Assembly: GCF_013204845.1 (NCBI RefSeq)
Contig: NZ_JABMKY010000021.1
Span: forward strand, 1-64,000
DNA from: Paenibacillus qinlingensis
GTDB taxonomy: Bacteria; Bacillota; Bacilli; Paenibacillales; NBRC-103111
DNA length: 64,000 bases
Reading direction: 5' to 3'
Each line of letters begins with the position of its first letter. Position 1 is the stretch's first letter. The notes beneath the pieces were generated by a model. The model did not search any database. It was not told where the DNA came from and saw nothing but the letters and a program-made list of their open reading frames with translations. This document shows positions 25,031 through 34,851 of the stretch, one piece after another. The position numbers were made by a program, and so were the translations under genes.

Positions 25031-25315
25031 GAGTTAGTCGGTTTTACCGACTAACTACTCGCCAAGGGAGGCAAAAGAGCCCGAGTTAGTCGGTTTTACC
25101 GACTAACTACTCGCCAAGGGAGGCAAAAGAGCCTGAGTTAGTCGGTTTTACCGACTAACTACTCGCCAAGGGAGGCAAAAGAGCCTGAGTTAGTCGGTTT
25201 TACCGACTAACTCCTCGCCAAGGGAGGCAAAAGAGCCCGAGTTAGTCGGTTTTACCGTCTAACTACTCGCCAAGGGAGGCAACAAGCGGCAGTAAGTCGA
25301 AAAAATCGACTTACA
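25031..25315. repeat. Array of five 52-bp units with an internal palindrome
   Basis: Units begin at 25031, 25083, 25135, 25187 and 25239, exactly 52 bp apart. Each has a stem AGTTAGTCGGT / ACCGACTAACT around TTT, then a conserved 25-bp linker (ACTCGCCAAGGGAGGCAAAA and so on). A variant palindrome GTAAGTCGA / TCGACTTAC closes the array at 25291-25314. The array fills the space between the ends of the DeoR and AraC genes. Units are nearly identical, so this is not a CRISPR. The related, inverted 12-unit array is at 39882-40495. Confidence 0.93.
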
Positions 25316-25333
25316 CCTGCCCAATCGCATAAC

Positions 25334-26266
25334 CTACTGTACCGTATGGTGCTTCGGCCGGAACTCGCTTGGCGACTGCCCCGTCCAGCGGCGGAATTGC
25401 CGCGAGAAGTGGCTGGCAGATTGAAAGCCAAGCTTATCGGCAATATGGTTCATCGACAAATGCGTCGTAACGAGCAATTCTTTGGCTTGCTTCAGTTTCA
25501 GCTGGCTGACATACTGGCGCGGTGATAAGCCGTACACCTTGGAGAACAGCTTGCTGCACTGGCTGCGGCTCATGTTGAGCTCTTTGGCGATGCCCGCGAC
25601 GGAGGCTTCCTCGCCGAGACCAAGCGATAGCTTCTCCTCGATCGCGTGGGCGACGTCAGTTGAGAACAACGACGCATCGCAGTTCGTTGTACTCGTACTT
25701 TCACGCGTAGTTCTCAGTTCGGTATGCTGCTGGGCGCGAAGCAGTGCAAGCACATCATGAATGATGAGCAGCGTATAGGACTGCAGCAACAGCTTATCCT
25801 CGAAGAGCAGCTGCGGCGACTCAGCCTGCTCGGCTGAACGTTGCTCTAACAGCTGATTGCGCTGCACAACAGCTTCTAATTCTCCTACATAGCTGCGAAG
25901 CTTGCTCGTGGAGGCTTCCTTTTGACGGATCAGCTGGAAGGGGGTTGCCGCTAGCAAACTGCGAATTTCCGCATCGTCCAGATCGAAATGGACGTTGAAA
26001 TAACCATAATGAACAGCTGACGGGTTGGCGGATTGATGTCGAACACCAGACTTAATAAGCAGCCAGTCGCCTGCGAACATGGTAATCGATTGGCGATTGA
26101 TTTCATGCAAGACTTCGCCCTCCGAGCAATACAGCAGCTCAAATAAATGATGATGGTGTCTCGGATAGGCCCATCCTGGGGGCTGCAGACCAAAGTGACA
26201 ACCGATGACCTGCAGCGTCTGAATCATATTTGGAAAACGGTAAATATCCCTATACAAATCCTCCAC
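25334..26266 (-). CDS. AraC-family transcriptional regulator with cupin sensor domain
   Basis: About 310 residues. The N-terminal part has an AraC_binding cupin (PRHHHHLFELLYCSEGEVLHEI and FAGDWLLIKSGVRHQ). Residues about 205-305 hold two helix-turn-helix motifs (ASVAGIAKELNMSRSQCSKLF and LSMNHIADKLGFQSASHFSRQF). Start: GGGAGG lies eight bases before GTG 26266; a longer frame runs to 26410 but its ATG has no ribosome site. It is divergent from the GH35 gene at 26472, which it probably activates in response to a galactoside. Confidence 0.9.
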   Translation of the reverse strand: MEDLYRDIYRFPNMIQTLQVIGCHFGLQPPGWAYPRHHHHLFELLYCSEGEVLHEINRQSITMFAGDWLLIKSGVRHQSANPSAVHYGYFNVHFDLDDAEIRSLLAATPFQLIRQKEASTSKLRSYVGELEAVVQRNQLLEQRSAEQAESPQLLFEDKLLLQSYTLLIIHDVLALLRAQQHTELRTTRESTSTTNCDASLFSTDVAHAIEEKLSLGLGEEASVAGIAKELNMSRSQCSKLFSKVYGLSPRQYVSQLKLKQAKELLVTTHLSMNHIADKLGFQSASHFSRQFRRWTGQSPSEFRPKHHTVQ

Positions 26267-26471
26267 GCAGATTGCCTCCCGTAGCGTTTGATTAGTGGTA
26301 CTGGTGCCCCAGTTAGCGATTGTTTTGTTGAATTTTGATGTTTCTATCATAGCATTATTGGCACATTTGGTATAGAACATGCGCCATTTGGCAATTGAGT
26401 AGGACGGCATGAATCAGCGATGATGAGAAGAGAAGAAAAGTCCACTTATACGCACATTCGGAGGGATTATC

Positions 26472-28283
26472 GTGGCTATTTTAACAGCAGGAAACAAGCA
26501 ATTTTTACTAGATGGGGAGCCCATTCAACTCATATCAGGAGCTATTCATTATTTTCGCGTAGTGCCATCCTATTGGGAAGACCGTTTATTGAAGTTGAAA
26601 GCATGCGGTTTTAATACGGTTGAGACGTATTTACCTTGGAATTTGCATGAACCGAAGGAAGGCGAATTCAATTTCAGCGGCCTCGCGGATGTGGAGGCAT
26701 TCGTAAAGTTGGCTGGAAACCTCGGTCTACATGTGATTGTGCGGCCTAGCCCATACATTTGTGCGGAGTGGGAATTTGGTGGGTTGCCGGCGTGGCTGCT
26801 ACAATACCCCTCAATGAAATTACGCTGTATGGACGCTATGTATTTGCAAAAAGTAGATCAATACTACGACGAGTTGATTCCTCGTTTGAAGCCGCTTTTG
26901 AGTACGAATGGCGGGCCGATTCTAGCGGTGCAAATCGAGAATGAATACGGCAGCTACGGAAATGATACCGCGTATTTAACTTATTTGCGAGACGGCTTAA
27001 TTAGCCGTGGTGTGGACGTGCTGCTGTTCACCTCAGACGGCCCTGAGGACGGTATGCTGCAAGGTGGAACAGTGCCGGGAACGCTGGCTACAGTTAATTT
27101 CGGCTCACAGCCGGAAGAGGCTTTTGAGAAGTTTCGTCAATATCGCGAGGATGAACCGCTTTTTTGCATGGAGTACTGGAACGGTTGGTTTGACCACTGG
27201 CTGAAGCCGCATCACACGAGGGACGCTGGTGATGTTGCAGACGTGTTTGATCGGATGCTCCGAGCGGGTGCCTCGGTCAATTTCTATATGTTCCACGGTG
27301 GAACAAACTTCGGATTCTATAACGGTGCTAACTACCAAGAGAAGTACGAAGCGACAATTACGAGCTATGATTACGATTCACCCTTGTCTGAATGCGGGGA
27401 TGTAACGGAGAAATTCAGCGCGGTGCGGAAGGTGATTGCGAACTATTTGGGTAAAACAGAATCTGATCTTCCAGCGCTGCCTGCCCCTATTCAGAAGAGA
27501 AGCTATGGGCAAATTGCTTTGACGCAAAAGGCTGATTTGCTGGAATCATTGGCTTATCTGACAAAACCAGTTGAGCGTACCTATCCGGTGTCGATGGAGC
27601 ATCTAGGACAAGATTATGGCTTCATCGTCTATTCGACGCGGGTGTCCGGACCACGTGTGGGTGAAAAATTGCACATCCAAGAGGTACACGATCGTGCGCA
27701 AGTCTTCTTGAATGGCGTGTATCAAGGGACGGTAGAACGCTGGGATCCACGTCCACTCCAGATGGACATTCCTGCTGAAGGCGCGAAATTGGATATCGTC
27801 GTCGAGAACATGGGACGCGTCAATTATGGTCCGCGTCTCCGTGATTGCAAAGGCATTACTGAAGGCGTGCGAATGAATAACCAGTTCCTTTTTGACTGGA
27901 CGATATATCCACTCCCACTAGACAATCTAGCGGTAATTCCGTTCGGGCATGAGGGGGCGGCGGTTGAGACAGAGGTTGGGGAAGACAGTCACGGTATAGG
28001 AACGGACACAGCTCACGAATTTGTAGATCGTCCGACCTTCTATCGTGGGGAATTCCTTGTAGATGAAGCAGGAGATACGTTCGTCAAGTTGGCAGGTTGG
28101 TCCAAAGGCGTCGTATGGATCAATGGCTTCAACCTCGGCCGCTACTGGGAAAAAGGCCCGCAAAACACGTTGTATCTGCCAGCTCCTCTACTAAAAGTAG
28201 GGCGCAATGAAATCATCGTATTGGAGCTGCACCACAGAGAGAATACCAGCATTGAACTGACAGATACGCCTGATTTGGGTTAA
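26472..28283 (+). CDS. Glycoside hydrolase family 35 beta-galactosidase
   Basis: A 603-residue retaining beta-galactosidase without signal peptide. The (beta/alpha)8 domain spans about 5-320. Glu158 in IENEYGSYG is the acid/base and Glu234 in CMEYWNGWFDHW the nucleophile. The C-terminal jelly-roll domains (380-600) include the GVVWINGFNLGRYWEKGPQ motif. Start GTG 26472 has CGGAGGG eight bases upstream. It stands alone between the divergent AraC regulator and a terminator at 28301. It removes terminal beta-galactose from imported or neighbouring oligosaccharides. Confidence 0.95.
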   Translation: MAILTAGNKQFLLDGEPIQLISGAIHYFRVVPSYWEDRLLKLKACGFNTVETYLPWNLHEPKEGEFNFSGLADVEAFVKLAGNLGLHVIVRPSPYICAEWEFGGLPAWLLQYPSMKLRCMDAMYLQKVDQYYDELIPRLKPLLSTNGGPILAVQIENEYGSYGNDTAYLTYLRDGLISRGVDVLLFTSDGPEDGMLQGGTVPGTLATVNFGSQPEEAFEKFRQYREDEPLFCMEYWNGWFDHWLKPHHTRDAGDVADVFDRMLRAGASVNFYMFHGGTNFGFYNGANYQEKYEATITSYDYDSPLSECGDVTEKFSAVRKVIANYLGKTESDLPALPAPIQKRSYGQIALTQKADLLESLAYLTKPVERTYPVSMEHLGQDYGFIVYSTRVSGPRVGEKLHIQEVHDRAQVFLNGVYQGTVERWDPRPLQMDIPAEGAKLDIVVENMGRVNYGPRLRDCKGITEGVRMNNQFLFDWTIYPLPLDNLAVIPFGHEGAAVETEVGEDSHGIGTDTAHEFVDRPTFYRGEFLVDEAGDTFVKLAGWSKGVVWINGFNLGRYWEKGPQNTLYLPAPLLKVGRNEIIVLELHHRENTSIELTDTPDLG

Positions 28284-28300
28284 TACACGGGATTTGAACA

Positions 28301-28340
28301 AGCACCTTCGGCTGCAATTGCGGCTGGAGGTGCTTTTGCT
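28301..28340 (+). terminator. Intrinsic terminator after the GH35 gene
   Basis: AGCACCT and AGGTGCT form the outer stem with GC-rich inner pairs (GCTGCAATTGCGGC), followed by TTTTGCTT. Confidence 0.8.
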
Positions 28341-28483
28341 TACGATCTACGAATGCAAAGGATTACAAAAAAGCAGCACCGATACGGAGTGATTCACACA
28401 TCTGCCATGCCTATGTTATCATCATAGCAATCATTATTGGATGAGTGTGACCTTATAGCCAGCTATCTGAAAGGAGAATTGCC

Positions 28484-29494
28484 ATGTATCGCGTTCTAGT
28501 TGTGGAGGATGAGCCGTGGATCCGCAAGGCTACGGTAAAAATGATTGAGAATATTGGCTCCGGTTTTGAAGTTGTTGGCGAGGCAGAGAATGGAGAAGAA
28601 GCGTGGAGCATGATCCAGACGTTGTGGCCATCCATTGTGATTGCCGATATTATGATGCCTGAGAAAGATGGGCTAGCGCTCATCGAACAAATACAAGCTA
28701 GAAATTATCCAATTGTCACGATCATTATTAGTGGTTTTGACAATTTTCAATATGCGCAAAAAGCGATTCGCTACGGTGTAACCGAGTATTTATTGAAACC
28801 GCTTTCCGAAAGCGATTTGAAGGATGCACTGCTGCGCTCGATTAACCGCCTGAAGCAGCTCCAGGATGTGTACCAGCATTTTGTCCATATTGAGGATTTC
28901 ATTTACGAGCTTCCCGAATATCAACCTGATCAGTTGGTGAAGAGGAGCCAGGAATTATTGAGCTCTCTTTTACGCCTAAAAGGGAGACATGACGGGATCC
29001 GCACGACGTTATGCGCCATGCTTTTTGAGAAATGGGAGCAGATTCTGAAAGATATTTACCCGAAGTGGGAAATCAAAGACATGACCGACAGCTCGGACAG
29101 CGCCATCACGGAGCGGATGCAGAGCATTCTGCACCAATGGCTGAATTGCTACCCCGAAATGATGAATTTCAACTCCACAGGGGTTATCCATAAGCTGTGC
29201 AAATACATTCAAGAGCATTACAAAGAGGAGCTCACGATCACGGATTTGGCGGCGAAAGCGAATCTGAGCGTGGCGTATTTCAGTGTGCTTTTCAAAAAGC
29301 ATGCCGGCGATTCCTTTGTGAACTATTTGAACGCAACCAGGGTGATGAAGGCGAAGGAGCTGCTTATTTCGGATATGAAAATTTACCAAGTAGCATCAGA
29401 GGTCGGCTTCATGACGGTCCCGTATTTCAATCGGGTGTTCAAGCAGACGACGGGTCTGTCTCCGAATGAATACAGAAAGAAGCTGGGCTTATGA
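28484..29494 (+). CDS. YesN-type response regulator (receiver plus AraC HTH)
   Basis: A 336-residue response regulator. The receiver domain has acidic Glu8/Asp9 in VVEDEP, phosphoacceptor Asp55 in IVIADIMMPEKDG and Lys in LLKPL. The C-terminal AraC domain (about 232-332) has LTITDLAAKANLSVAYFSVLF and YQVASEVGFMTVPYFNRVF. The linker is shorter than in typical YesN proteins of about 500 residues. A GAAAGGAG ribosome site precedes ATG 28484. The kinase gene overlaps its end by four bases (ATGA), so the two are translationally coupled. The next genes are an LplABC-type importer, the likely target. Confidence 0.93.
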   Translation: MYRVLVVEDEPWIRKATVKMIENIGSGFEVVGEAENGEEAWSMIQTLWPSIVIADIMMPEKDGLALIEQIQARNYPIVTIIISGFDNFQYAQKAIRYGVTEYLLKPLSESDLKDALLRSINRLKQLQDVYQHFVHIEDFIYELPEYQPDQLVKRSQELLSSLLRLKGRHDGIRTTLCAMLFEKWEQILKDIYPKWEIKDMTDSSDSAITERMQSILHQWLNCYPEMMNFNSTGVIHKLCKYIQEHYKEELTITDLAAKANLSVAYFSVLFKKHAGDSFVNYLNATRVMKAKELLISDMKIYQVASEVGFMTVPYFNRVFKQTTGLSPNEYRKKLGL

Positions 29495-31290
29495 GCAATC
29501 AGTGGCTCTATAAATACTCGGTTCAGCTCAAAATGACGGTCGCCTTTCTTACGCTATGCATCCTGTCCGTGACGGTAATGGCGTTATTTTCCCATAACTA
29601 CTACAGCCGTGCGGTACAAAAGGATTTCACGATGATCTCTAAGGAAGCGACGACGCGCCTGAATTATCATATGGAATTTTATTTTAAGCAAATGACCAAA
29701 TCGCTGTCGACCTTGATCACGGATGCCGAAATTCAGAAGTTCTTAGTCGATAACCGTGAATACTCCCCTTCGGAGAAGCAAGGCATCGAGAAGAAGCTGC
29801 AATCGTATTTCTCCCTCAACTACTCGGAAATTCAAGTCATGTTTCTCGTATCCAAGGATAATCAGGTAGTTTCTCTCTACGACTATGCAAATGGGGCTGA
29901 GGAAATTATCAAAGGGCAGCCCTGGTACTCGCTTCCGAATCAAGACACCTTGCAGGTTGTTCAAACACATCGCATCCAGCAGGGCATGTCCAATGGCATT
30001 CCGGTCATCTCGTTAATTGTGCCAATTATCGGTATCGATGGCATGGCCAATATCGGCAAGCTTGTTGTCGAGCTGCAGCTCAGCGAAATCGACCGAACGT
30101 TTAATAAATCGACGCTTGGGACGAGCGGGGAGTTTTTTATCGTATCATCGGACGACGTGATCGTCTATCATCCGAACCAAGATTGGCTCGGCTTGCCGCG
30201 TTCGCAAACCTCCCTATCCAATATTGACCTGAATCAGAAAGAAGAAGTGACGGTACAGAATTGGCAGAATAAGAAAATGCTCGTTTCCAGCTCGCAATCG
30301 ACGATTACCAATTGGCAAATTGTTTCATTTGTGCCATTTGAGGAGATGGCTGGGGGGCTGAATGCCGCTAGAAATTCAACGGTCTACGCTTTGATTATCA
30401 TCTTGCTTCTGATTATTGCCTTAGTTCCGAAGCTGTCCCACCATTTTGTGGAGCCAATCGTGCAACTAAGTAGGCTGATGCAGAAGGTTTCCAAAGGGGA
30501 CTTCCAAACTAGAGCGCTGGCAGCGGCAGGTCGAGATGAAGTTCAGCAGCTGAACCGGAATTTCAACAAGATGGTCACGCAGCTGGATGATCTGGTTACA
30601 ACTGTAACGGATTTAAGCTTGAAAGAAGCTCATATCCGCCTTCAGCAGAAGGATGCCTTCATTCAAGCCCTGCAAAATCAGATCAATCCCCATTTGTTAT
30701 ATAACACATTGGATATTATGAAGAGCATTGCTTATCTAGAAGAAGCACCGCTGCTGGAGAAAATGGCTTTAAACCTAGGTGAAATTTATCGCTATACAGC
30801 GAACATTCAAGGGGTGGAGGTCACCCTCAAGGATGAGCTGAATCATTTGACCAAATATTTGGAGATCACCCATATTCGTTTCCCGGATAGTTTTGAAAGT
30901 AAGCTGTATGTGAATGAGAAGTTCCTAGATTGTCGGATCGTAAAGTTGTCGCTGCAGCCGATTGTCGAGAATGCGGTGAAGTATGCGATTGAGCGGCAAG
31001 GCGGAGATGGGGGCATTTTCGTGAGTGCGTATGATGTGGAAGACGATTTGATGATCGAGATTGCGGATAACGGCCCTGGCATTCCTGAGGAGCGGTTGTT
31101 GCGGTTACAAGAGACGCTGAGTCGGATCACAGCTAACGTGCAGAATGAATACGTCAAAGAGCAGTCGCTGGGCCTAGCTAACGTTCATGCTCGTTTAGTG
31201 CTGCATTATGGGGAGCGTTATGGGCTGCGGATTCACTCTTTTGCCGGTAAAGGGACGGTTGTATCTGTGCTCATTCCTCGTAATAGCTAA
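29491..31290 (+). CDS. YesM/LytS-type sensor histidine kinase
   Basis: A 599-residue membrane kinase. Helix 1 is near 14-34, an extracellular dCache-type sensor spans 35-285, helix 2 is near 292-312, HAMP 315-370, and a helical stretch leads to the phosphorylation motif LQNQINPHLLYNTLD. The ATPase domain has the N box IVENAVKYAIE, G1 box DNGPGIP and GLANVHARL. Partner is the response regulator overlapping at 28484-29494. It probably senses an oligosaccharide, directly or with a binding protein, and turns on the importer genes from 31412. Confidence 0.94.
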   Translation: MSNQWLYKYSVQLKMTVAFLTLCILSVTVMALFSHNYYSRAVQKDFTMISKEATTRLNYHMEFYFKQMTKSLSTLITDAEIQKFLVDNREYSPSEKQGIEKKLQSYFSLNYSEIQVMFLVSKDNQVVSLYDYANGAEEIIKGQPWYSLPNQDTLQVVQTHRIQQGMSNGIPVISLIVPIIGIDGMANIGKLVVELQLSEIDRTFNKSTLGTSGEFFIVSSDDVIVYHPNQDWLGLPRSQTSLSNIDLNQKEEVTVQNWQNKKMLVSSSQSTITNWQIVSFVPFEEMAGGLNAARNSTVYALIIILLLIIALVPKLSHHFVEPIVQLSRLMQKVSKGDFQTRALAAAGRDEVQQLNRNFNKMVTQLDDLVTTVTDLSLKEAHIRLQQKDAFIQALQNQINPHLLYNTLDIMKSIAYLEEAPLLEKMALNLGEIYRYTANIQGVEVTLKDELNHLTKYLEITHIRFPDSFESKLYVNEKFLDCRIVKLSLQPIVENAVKYAIERQGGDGGIFVSAYDVEDDLMIEIADNGPGIPEERLLRLQETLSRITANVQNEYVKEQSLGLANVHARLVLHYGERYGLRIHSFAGKGTVVSVLIPRNS

Positions 31291-31411
31291 CGACTCTCAG
31301 AAGTGCATAGAATCGGATAACAAATCAAAGAGTAGGATAAAGCCTTTGCCATGCCAATTCGGTATCATCATACATGTAAGGGACATTACAAACGAATAGG
31401 TGGGTTTCTTC

Positions 31412-32965
31412 ATGAAAAAGAAAGCGATAGGTTTAGTCACAGTGATGACATTAAGCGTCTTAGCAACTGCCTGTGCCTCCACGAAAAATGACAGCCAAAG
31501 TACAGATACGAAGCAGCCTAGGGCTACAGCTTCTGCTACGACTGCGGTGCCGGAAAAAGAAGAGAAGCTGACGATCACGATGATGTCTCGCTCCTATGCA
31601 GGCGGCGGTTGGCCGGATAATCATCCAAGCATCAAATATTTGAATGACAAATTTAACATTGATCTGAAAATGTTGTGGATTCCCTCGGACAATTATGTGG
31701 AGAAATTGAATGTGTTAGCAGCTTCGAATGATCTACCGGATGCGTTCTATATTGATCCTGAATTTTTCACGAAATGGTCAACGAAAAATGTCTTCATGGA
31801 TCTCAAGCCAAAGCTGGCGAAATATCCGAATCTAGCGAAAGTAGTTCCTGATCAGCTATGGAGCGCTTTGAATCCGAAGGATAAGTACCTTGGTATTCCG
31901 CTCTGGAGTGAAGGCAATCGTGATTCCCTGGTCATTCGGAAGGATTGGTTGGACAAATTGGGGCTGAAGGAGCCGCAAACGGTCGACGAGTTCTATGAAG
32001 TGGCAAAAGCCTTCACGACCAAAGATCCTGATGGCAACGGCAAGCAAGATACGTATGGCTTCACTTTTTATCCGCAGCAAATGATTATTGGCGGTGTATA
32101 TGGCCCGGATTATTTGGAGGCAGCCTTCGGTCTAGCGAATGGTTGGAAAGAAGAAGGCGGCAAGCTAGTTCCTGTTCAAGCACAAGCAAATGAATTGAAA
32201 TCATACGTCACGTTCTTAAATAAAGCGTACAAAGAAGGCGTGCTCGATAAAGATTTCTTTGTGAACAAGCAAAACGATCCAGAGAGCAAATTTTATGCAG
32301 GGAAATCCGGTGTATCGTATGTGAATACGAATAATTTGTTTACAACGGTTATCCCTAACGTGAAGAAATCCGATCCGAAAGCCGAGGTCGTACAATTGAC
32401 GCCTCCAGCGGGACCAACGGGTCTACGGGGAACGGTAACGTTTGATAATGTTGGCGGTCAGAAGATCGTATTCAACGCGAAGAGTAATGCGAAGATTCAA
32501 GATCGTTTGCTGAAAATGTACGATTGGTTATCCACGGAAGAAGGTTATGACTTCGCGAAGCACGGCGTTCCAGATGTGCATTATAAGAAAGTGTCTGCTA
32601 ATCAATTCGAGAAGCTGCCAGCAACGGATACAGATATTCCTAAGAAGCTTCGCTGGTTGTGGATTAAACCGGATCCAATGCACCAACTGTACAAGTTTGA
32701 CAATCCGAAAGATGTTGAAGTGATCACACAATGGATCAACAACAATGAGAAGTATACTTGGGTGAATAAAGGTGCTGGCCTTGTGTCACCAACGTTAGCG
32801 GAAAAAGGTAAAGAAATTAACGGCAAATGGCTGGATGCGCTCGTTCAAGTGATTTATGGAAAAGAGCCTATTGAATTCGTGGACAAAGCGGTAGCGAACT
32901 GGAAAGCGGCAGGCGGCGACACGATTATTCAAGAGATTAATGCTGCGTACCAAGCAACGAAATAA
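31412..32965 (+). CDS. Extracellular sugar-binding lipoprotein (LplA type), second importer
   Basis: A 517-residue solute-binding lipoprotein with lipobox LATAC (Cys21), a low-complexity linker and the LplA-type RKDWLDKLGL and KDPDGNGKQDTYG segments, as in the first importer's binding protein (14462-16009), to which it is clearly paralogous. Start: AGGTGGG fits ATG 31412; the in-frame GTG at 31400 lies inside the ribosome site. It follows the YesNM pair and precedes two permeases, again without an ATPase gene. The ligand presumably is the oligomer later handled by the enzymes at 34852-39869. Confidence 0.92.
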   Translation: MKKKAIGLVTVMTLSVLATACASTKNDSQSTDTKQPRATASATTAVPEKEEKLTITMMSRSYAGGGWPDNHPSIKYLNDKFNIDLKMLWIPSDNYVEKLNVLAASNDLPDAFYIDPEFFTKWSTKNVFMDLKPKLAKYPNLAKVVPDQLWSALNPKDKYLGIPLWSEGNRDSLVIRKDWLDKLGLKEPQTVDEFYEVAKAFTTKDPDGNGKQDTYGFTFYPQQMIIGGVYGPDYLEAAFGLANGWKEEGGKLVPVQAQANELKSYVTFLNKAYKEGVLDKDFFVNKQNDPESKFYAGKSGVSYVNTNNLFTTVIPNVKKSDPKAEVVQLTPPAGPTGLRGTVTFDNVGGQKIVFNAKSNAKIQDRLLKMYDWLSTEEGYDFAKHGVPDVHYKKVSANQFEKLPATDTDIPKKLRWLWIKPDPMHQLYKFDNPKDVEVITQWINNNEKYTWVNKGAGLVSPTLAEKGKEINGKWLDALVQVIYGKEPIEFVDKAVANWKAAGGDTIIQEINAAYQATK

Positions 32966-33033
32966 CGGAAATGACATAATGCCGGGCACCTTCCTGTGAA
33001 GGGGAGGTGTCCTTTAAACAAGGAGAGCAGCCT

Positions 33034-33981
33034 ATGGAAGTCCAAGGGATAGCAGTTGTCAAACGAACAACCCCTTCTAGCAAGCTCTGGCAAGATGTGA
33101 AACGAGGCTTCCCTCTGTATCTCATGATCACGCCAGGCCTATTGTTTTTCATTCTTTTTAAGTACTTGCCGATGGGCGGTATTATTATCGCTTTTAAACA
33201 ATATGACCCATTTGTAGGGTTTATGGATAGTCCATGGGTTGGATTCGATCACTTTGTGAAATTATTCACAGAACCAGATTTCTTTATTTTACTGCGAAAT
33301 ACGATGCTTGTTAGTTTATTCAATCTGATCTTCTTTTTCCCAGCCCCTGTGGTGCTGGCCTTATTGCTTCATGAAGTGAAGGTTCGCTGGTTCCGTAAAA
33401 CAATGCAAACGATCGTCTACATGCCCCATTTCTTCTCGTGGGTTGTCGTGGTAGGCATTACGGTTCTCTTGTTTGCTACGCAAAGCGGGGGAATTAATAA
33501 CTTATTAGCTTCGCTGGGGTTAGAGCGGGTGGAGCTGTTAACGAATCCGGACTATTTCCGTTCGGTATATGTGTTCCAGAATATTTGGAAAGAAGCGGGC
33601 TGGAATGCGATTATTTTCTTAGCTGCGCTGGCAGCGGTGGATCCAACTCTATATGAAGCAGCGAGAGTAGATGGAGCAGGCCGGTGGCGCCAAATGTGGA
33701 GTATTAATGTACCGGCGCTCAAATCGACGATTATTATTTTGTTCATTTTACGATTAGGTTCGGTGCTTGAAGTCGGGTTTGAACACATTTATCTCATGCA
33801 AAATTCCATTAATATCGGGGTTTCGGATGTTTTCGACTCCTATGTGTACCGCAATGGTGTACTACAAGGTGCTTTTAGCTATACAACAGCAGTTGGGTTG
33901 TTCAAATCCTTAGTCGGCTTAGTACTTGTTATTGGAGCAAACCGTTTGTCTAAAAAATTAGGTGAGGAGGGCGTATACTGA
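33034..33981 (+). CDS. Sugar ABC transporter permease, LplB type, second importer
   Basis: About 315 residues, six membrane helices, EAA motif YEAARVDGAGRWRQMWSINVP. It is a close paralogue of the permease at 12499-13485; both end in SKKLGEEGVY- or AKKFGEEGLY-like sequence. Two starts are possible. ATG 33034 has GGAGAG six bases upstream. GTG 33007 lies within GGGGAGGTG and is less likely. The stop overlaps the next gene's start by one base. Confidence 0.91.
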   Translation: MEVQGIAVVKRTTPSSKLWQDVKRGFPLYLMITPGLLFFILFKYLPMGGIIIAFKQYDPFVGFMDSPWVGFDHFVKLFTEPDFFILLRNTMLVSLFNLIFFFPAPVVLALLLHEVKVRWFRKTMQTIVYMPHFFSWVVVVGITVLLFATQSGGINNLLASLGLERVELLTNPDYFRSVYVFQNIWKEAGWNAIIFLAALAAVDPTLYEAARVDGAGRWRQMWSINVPALKSTIIILFILRLGSVLEVGFEHIYLMQNSINIGVSDVFDSYVYRNGVLQGAFSYTTAVGLFKSLVGLVLVIGANRLSKKLGEEGVY

Positions 33982-34847
33982 TGAATTTCCGGATGCAAAA
34001 AGCAGATATTCCCTTCCGCATCGTTTTGTACGGTGTTTTGTTGATCGCCTTAGTTATTGTAAGCTTTCCGTTCTTATATGTCCTATTTAGCTCGTTTGCC
34101 ACGACCCATGAGATGAATACGAGAGGCTTCTTCCTCCTTCCTAAAGTTTGGAGCCTGGACGCCTATAAATATTTATATTTTAATGATTTATTTACAAAAT
34201 CAATTCAAAATGCCGTCTACATCACGGTGCTCGGAACAGCGATCAATATGGTCACGACATGTTTAATGGCGTATGGCTTATCGAAAAGCTGGCTGAGAGG
34301 TCGCAAAACGCTCAACTTCCTCGTCGTCTTCACGATGTTGTTCGCAGGTGGAATTATCCCGCAATACTTGGTTGTAAAAGAGTTGCATTTGCTGAATACG
34401 TACTGGGCGATCTTCCTGACAACGGCGATTACACCGTTCAATATGATCGTGATTCGCAGTTTTTTCCAAAATGTACCCAGCGAAATGGAAGAATCCGCAC
34501 GCATCGATGGCTGCGGGGAATGGCGACTGTTCTGGACCATCATCATTCCACTCTCAATGCCGGTTATCGCGACGTTCACATTGTTCTATGCGGTGCAGAA
34601 TTGGAACACCTATTTCACAGCGATTCTCTATGTGAATGATCCTGGGAAATGGCCGCTGCAAGTATTCCTTCGTCAATTATTAATCGTTTCAGATACAGGT
34701 TTGGAGCTGACGGCAGGCGGTTATGCCTTCGGTCCACCAGTCAAAATGGCGGCTGTTGTTGTAGGCGCAGTACCGATGCTTATGATCTATCCGTTTATGC
34801 AGAAGTATTTTAATCAGGGCATGCTGCTTGGCTCTGTGAAAGGTTAA
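33981..34847 (+). CDS. Sugar ABC transporter permease, LplC/YtcP type, second importer
   Basis: A 288-residue permease with six helices, EAA loop MEESARIDGCGEWRLFWTIIIP, and the family's C-terminal FNQGMLLGSVKG. It forms a pair with the permease ending at 33981 and is overlapped with it by one base. The next gene begins five bases after its stop, showing that the importer and the downstream enzymes are one transcription unit. Confidence 0.93.
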   Translation: MNFRMQKADIPFRIVLYGVLLIALVIVSFPFLYVLFSSFATTHEMNTRGFFLLPKVWSLDAYKYLYFNDLFTKSIQNAVYITVLGTAINMVTTCLMAYGLSKSWLRGRKTLNFLVVFTMLFAGGIIPQYLVVKELHLLNTYWAIFLTTAITPFNMIVIRSFFQNVPSEMEESARIDGCGEWRLFWTIIIPLSMPVIATFTLFYAVQNWNTYFTAILYVNDPGKWPLQVFLRQLLIVSDTGLELTAGGYAFGPPVKMAAVVVGAVPMLMIYPFMQKYFNQGMLLGSVKG

Positions 34848-34851
34848 TGAC

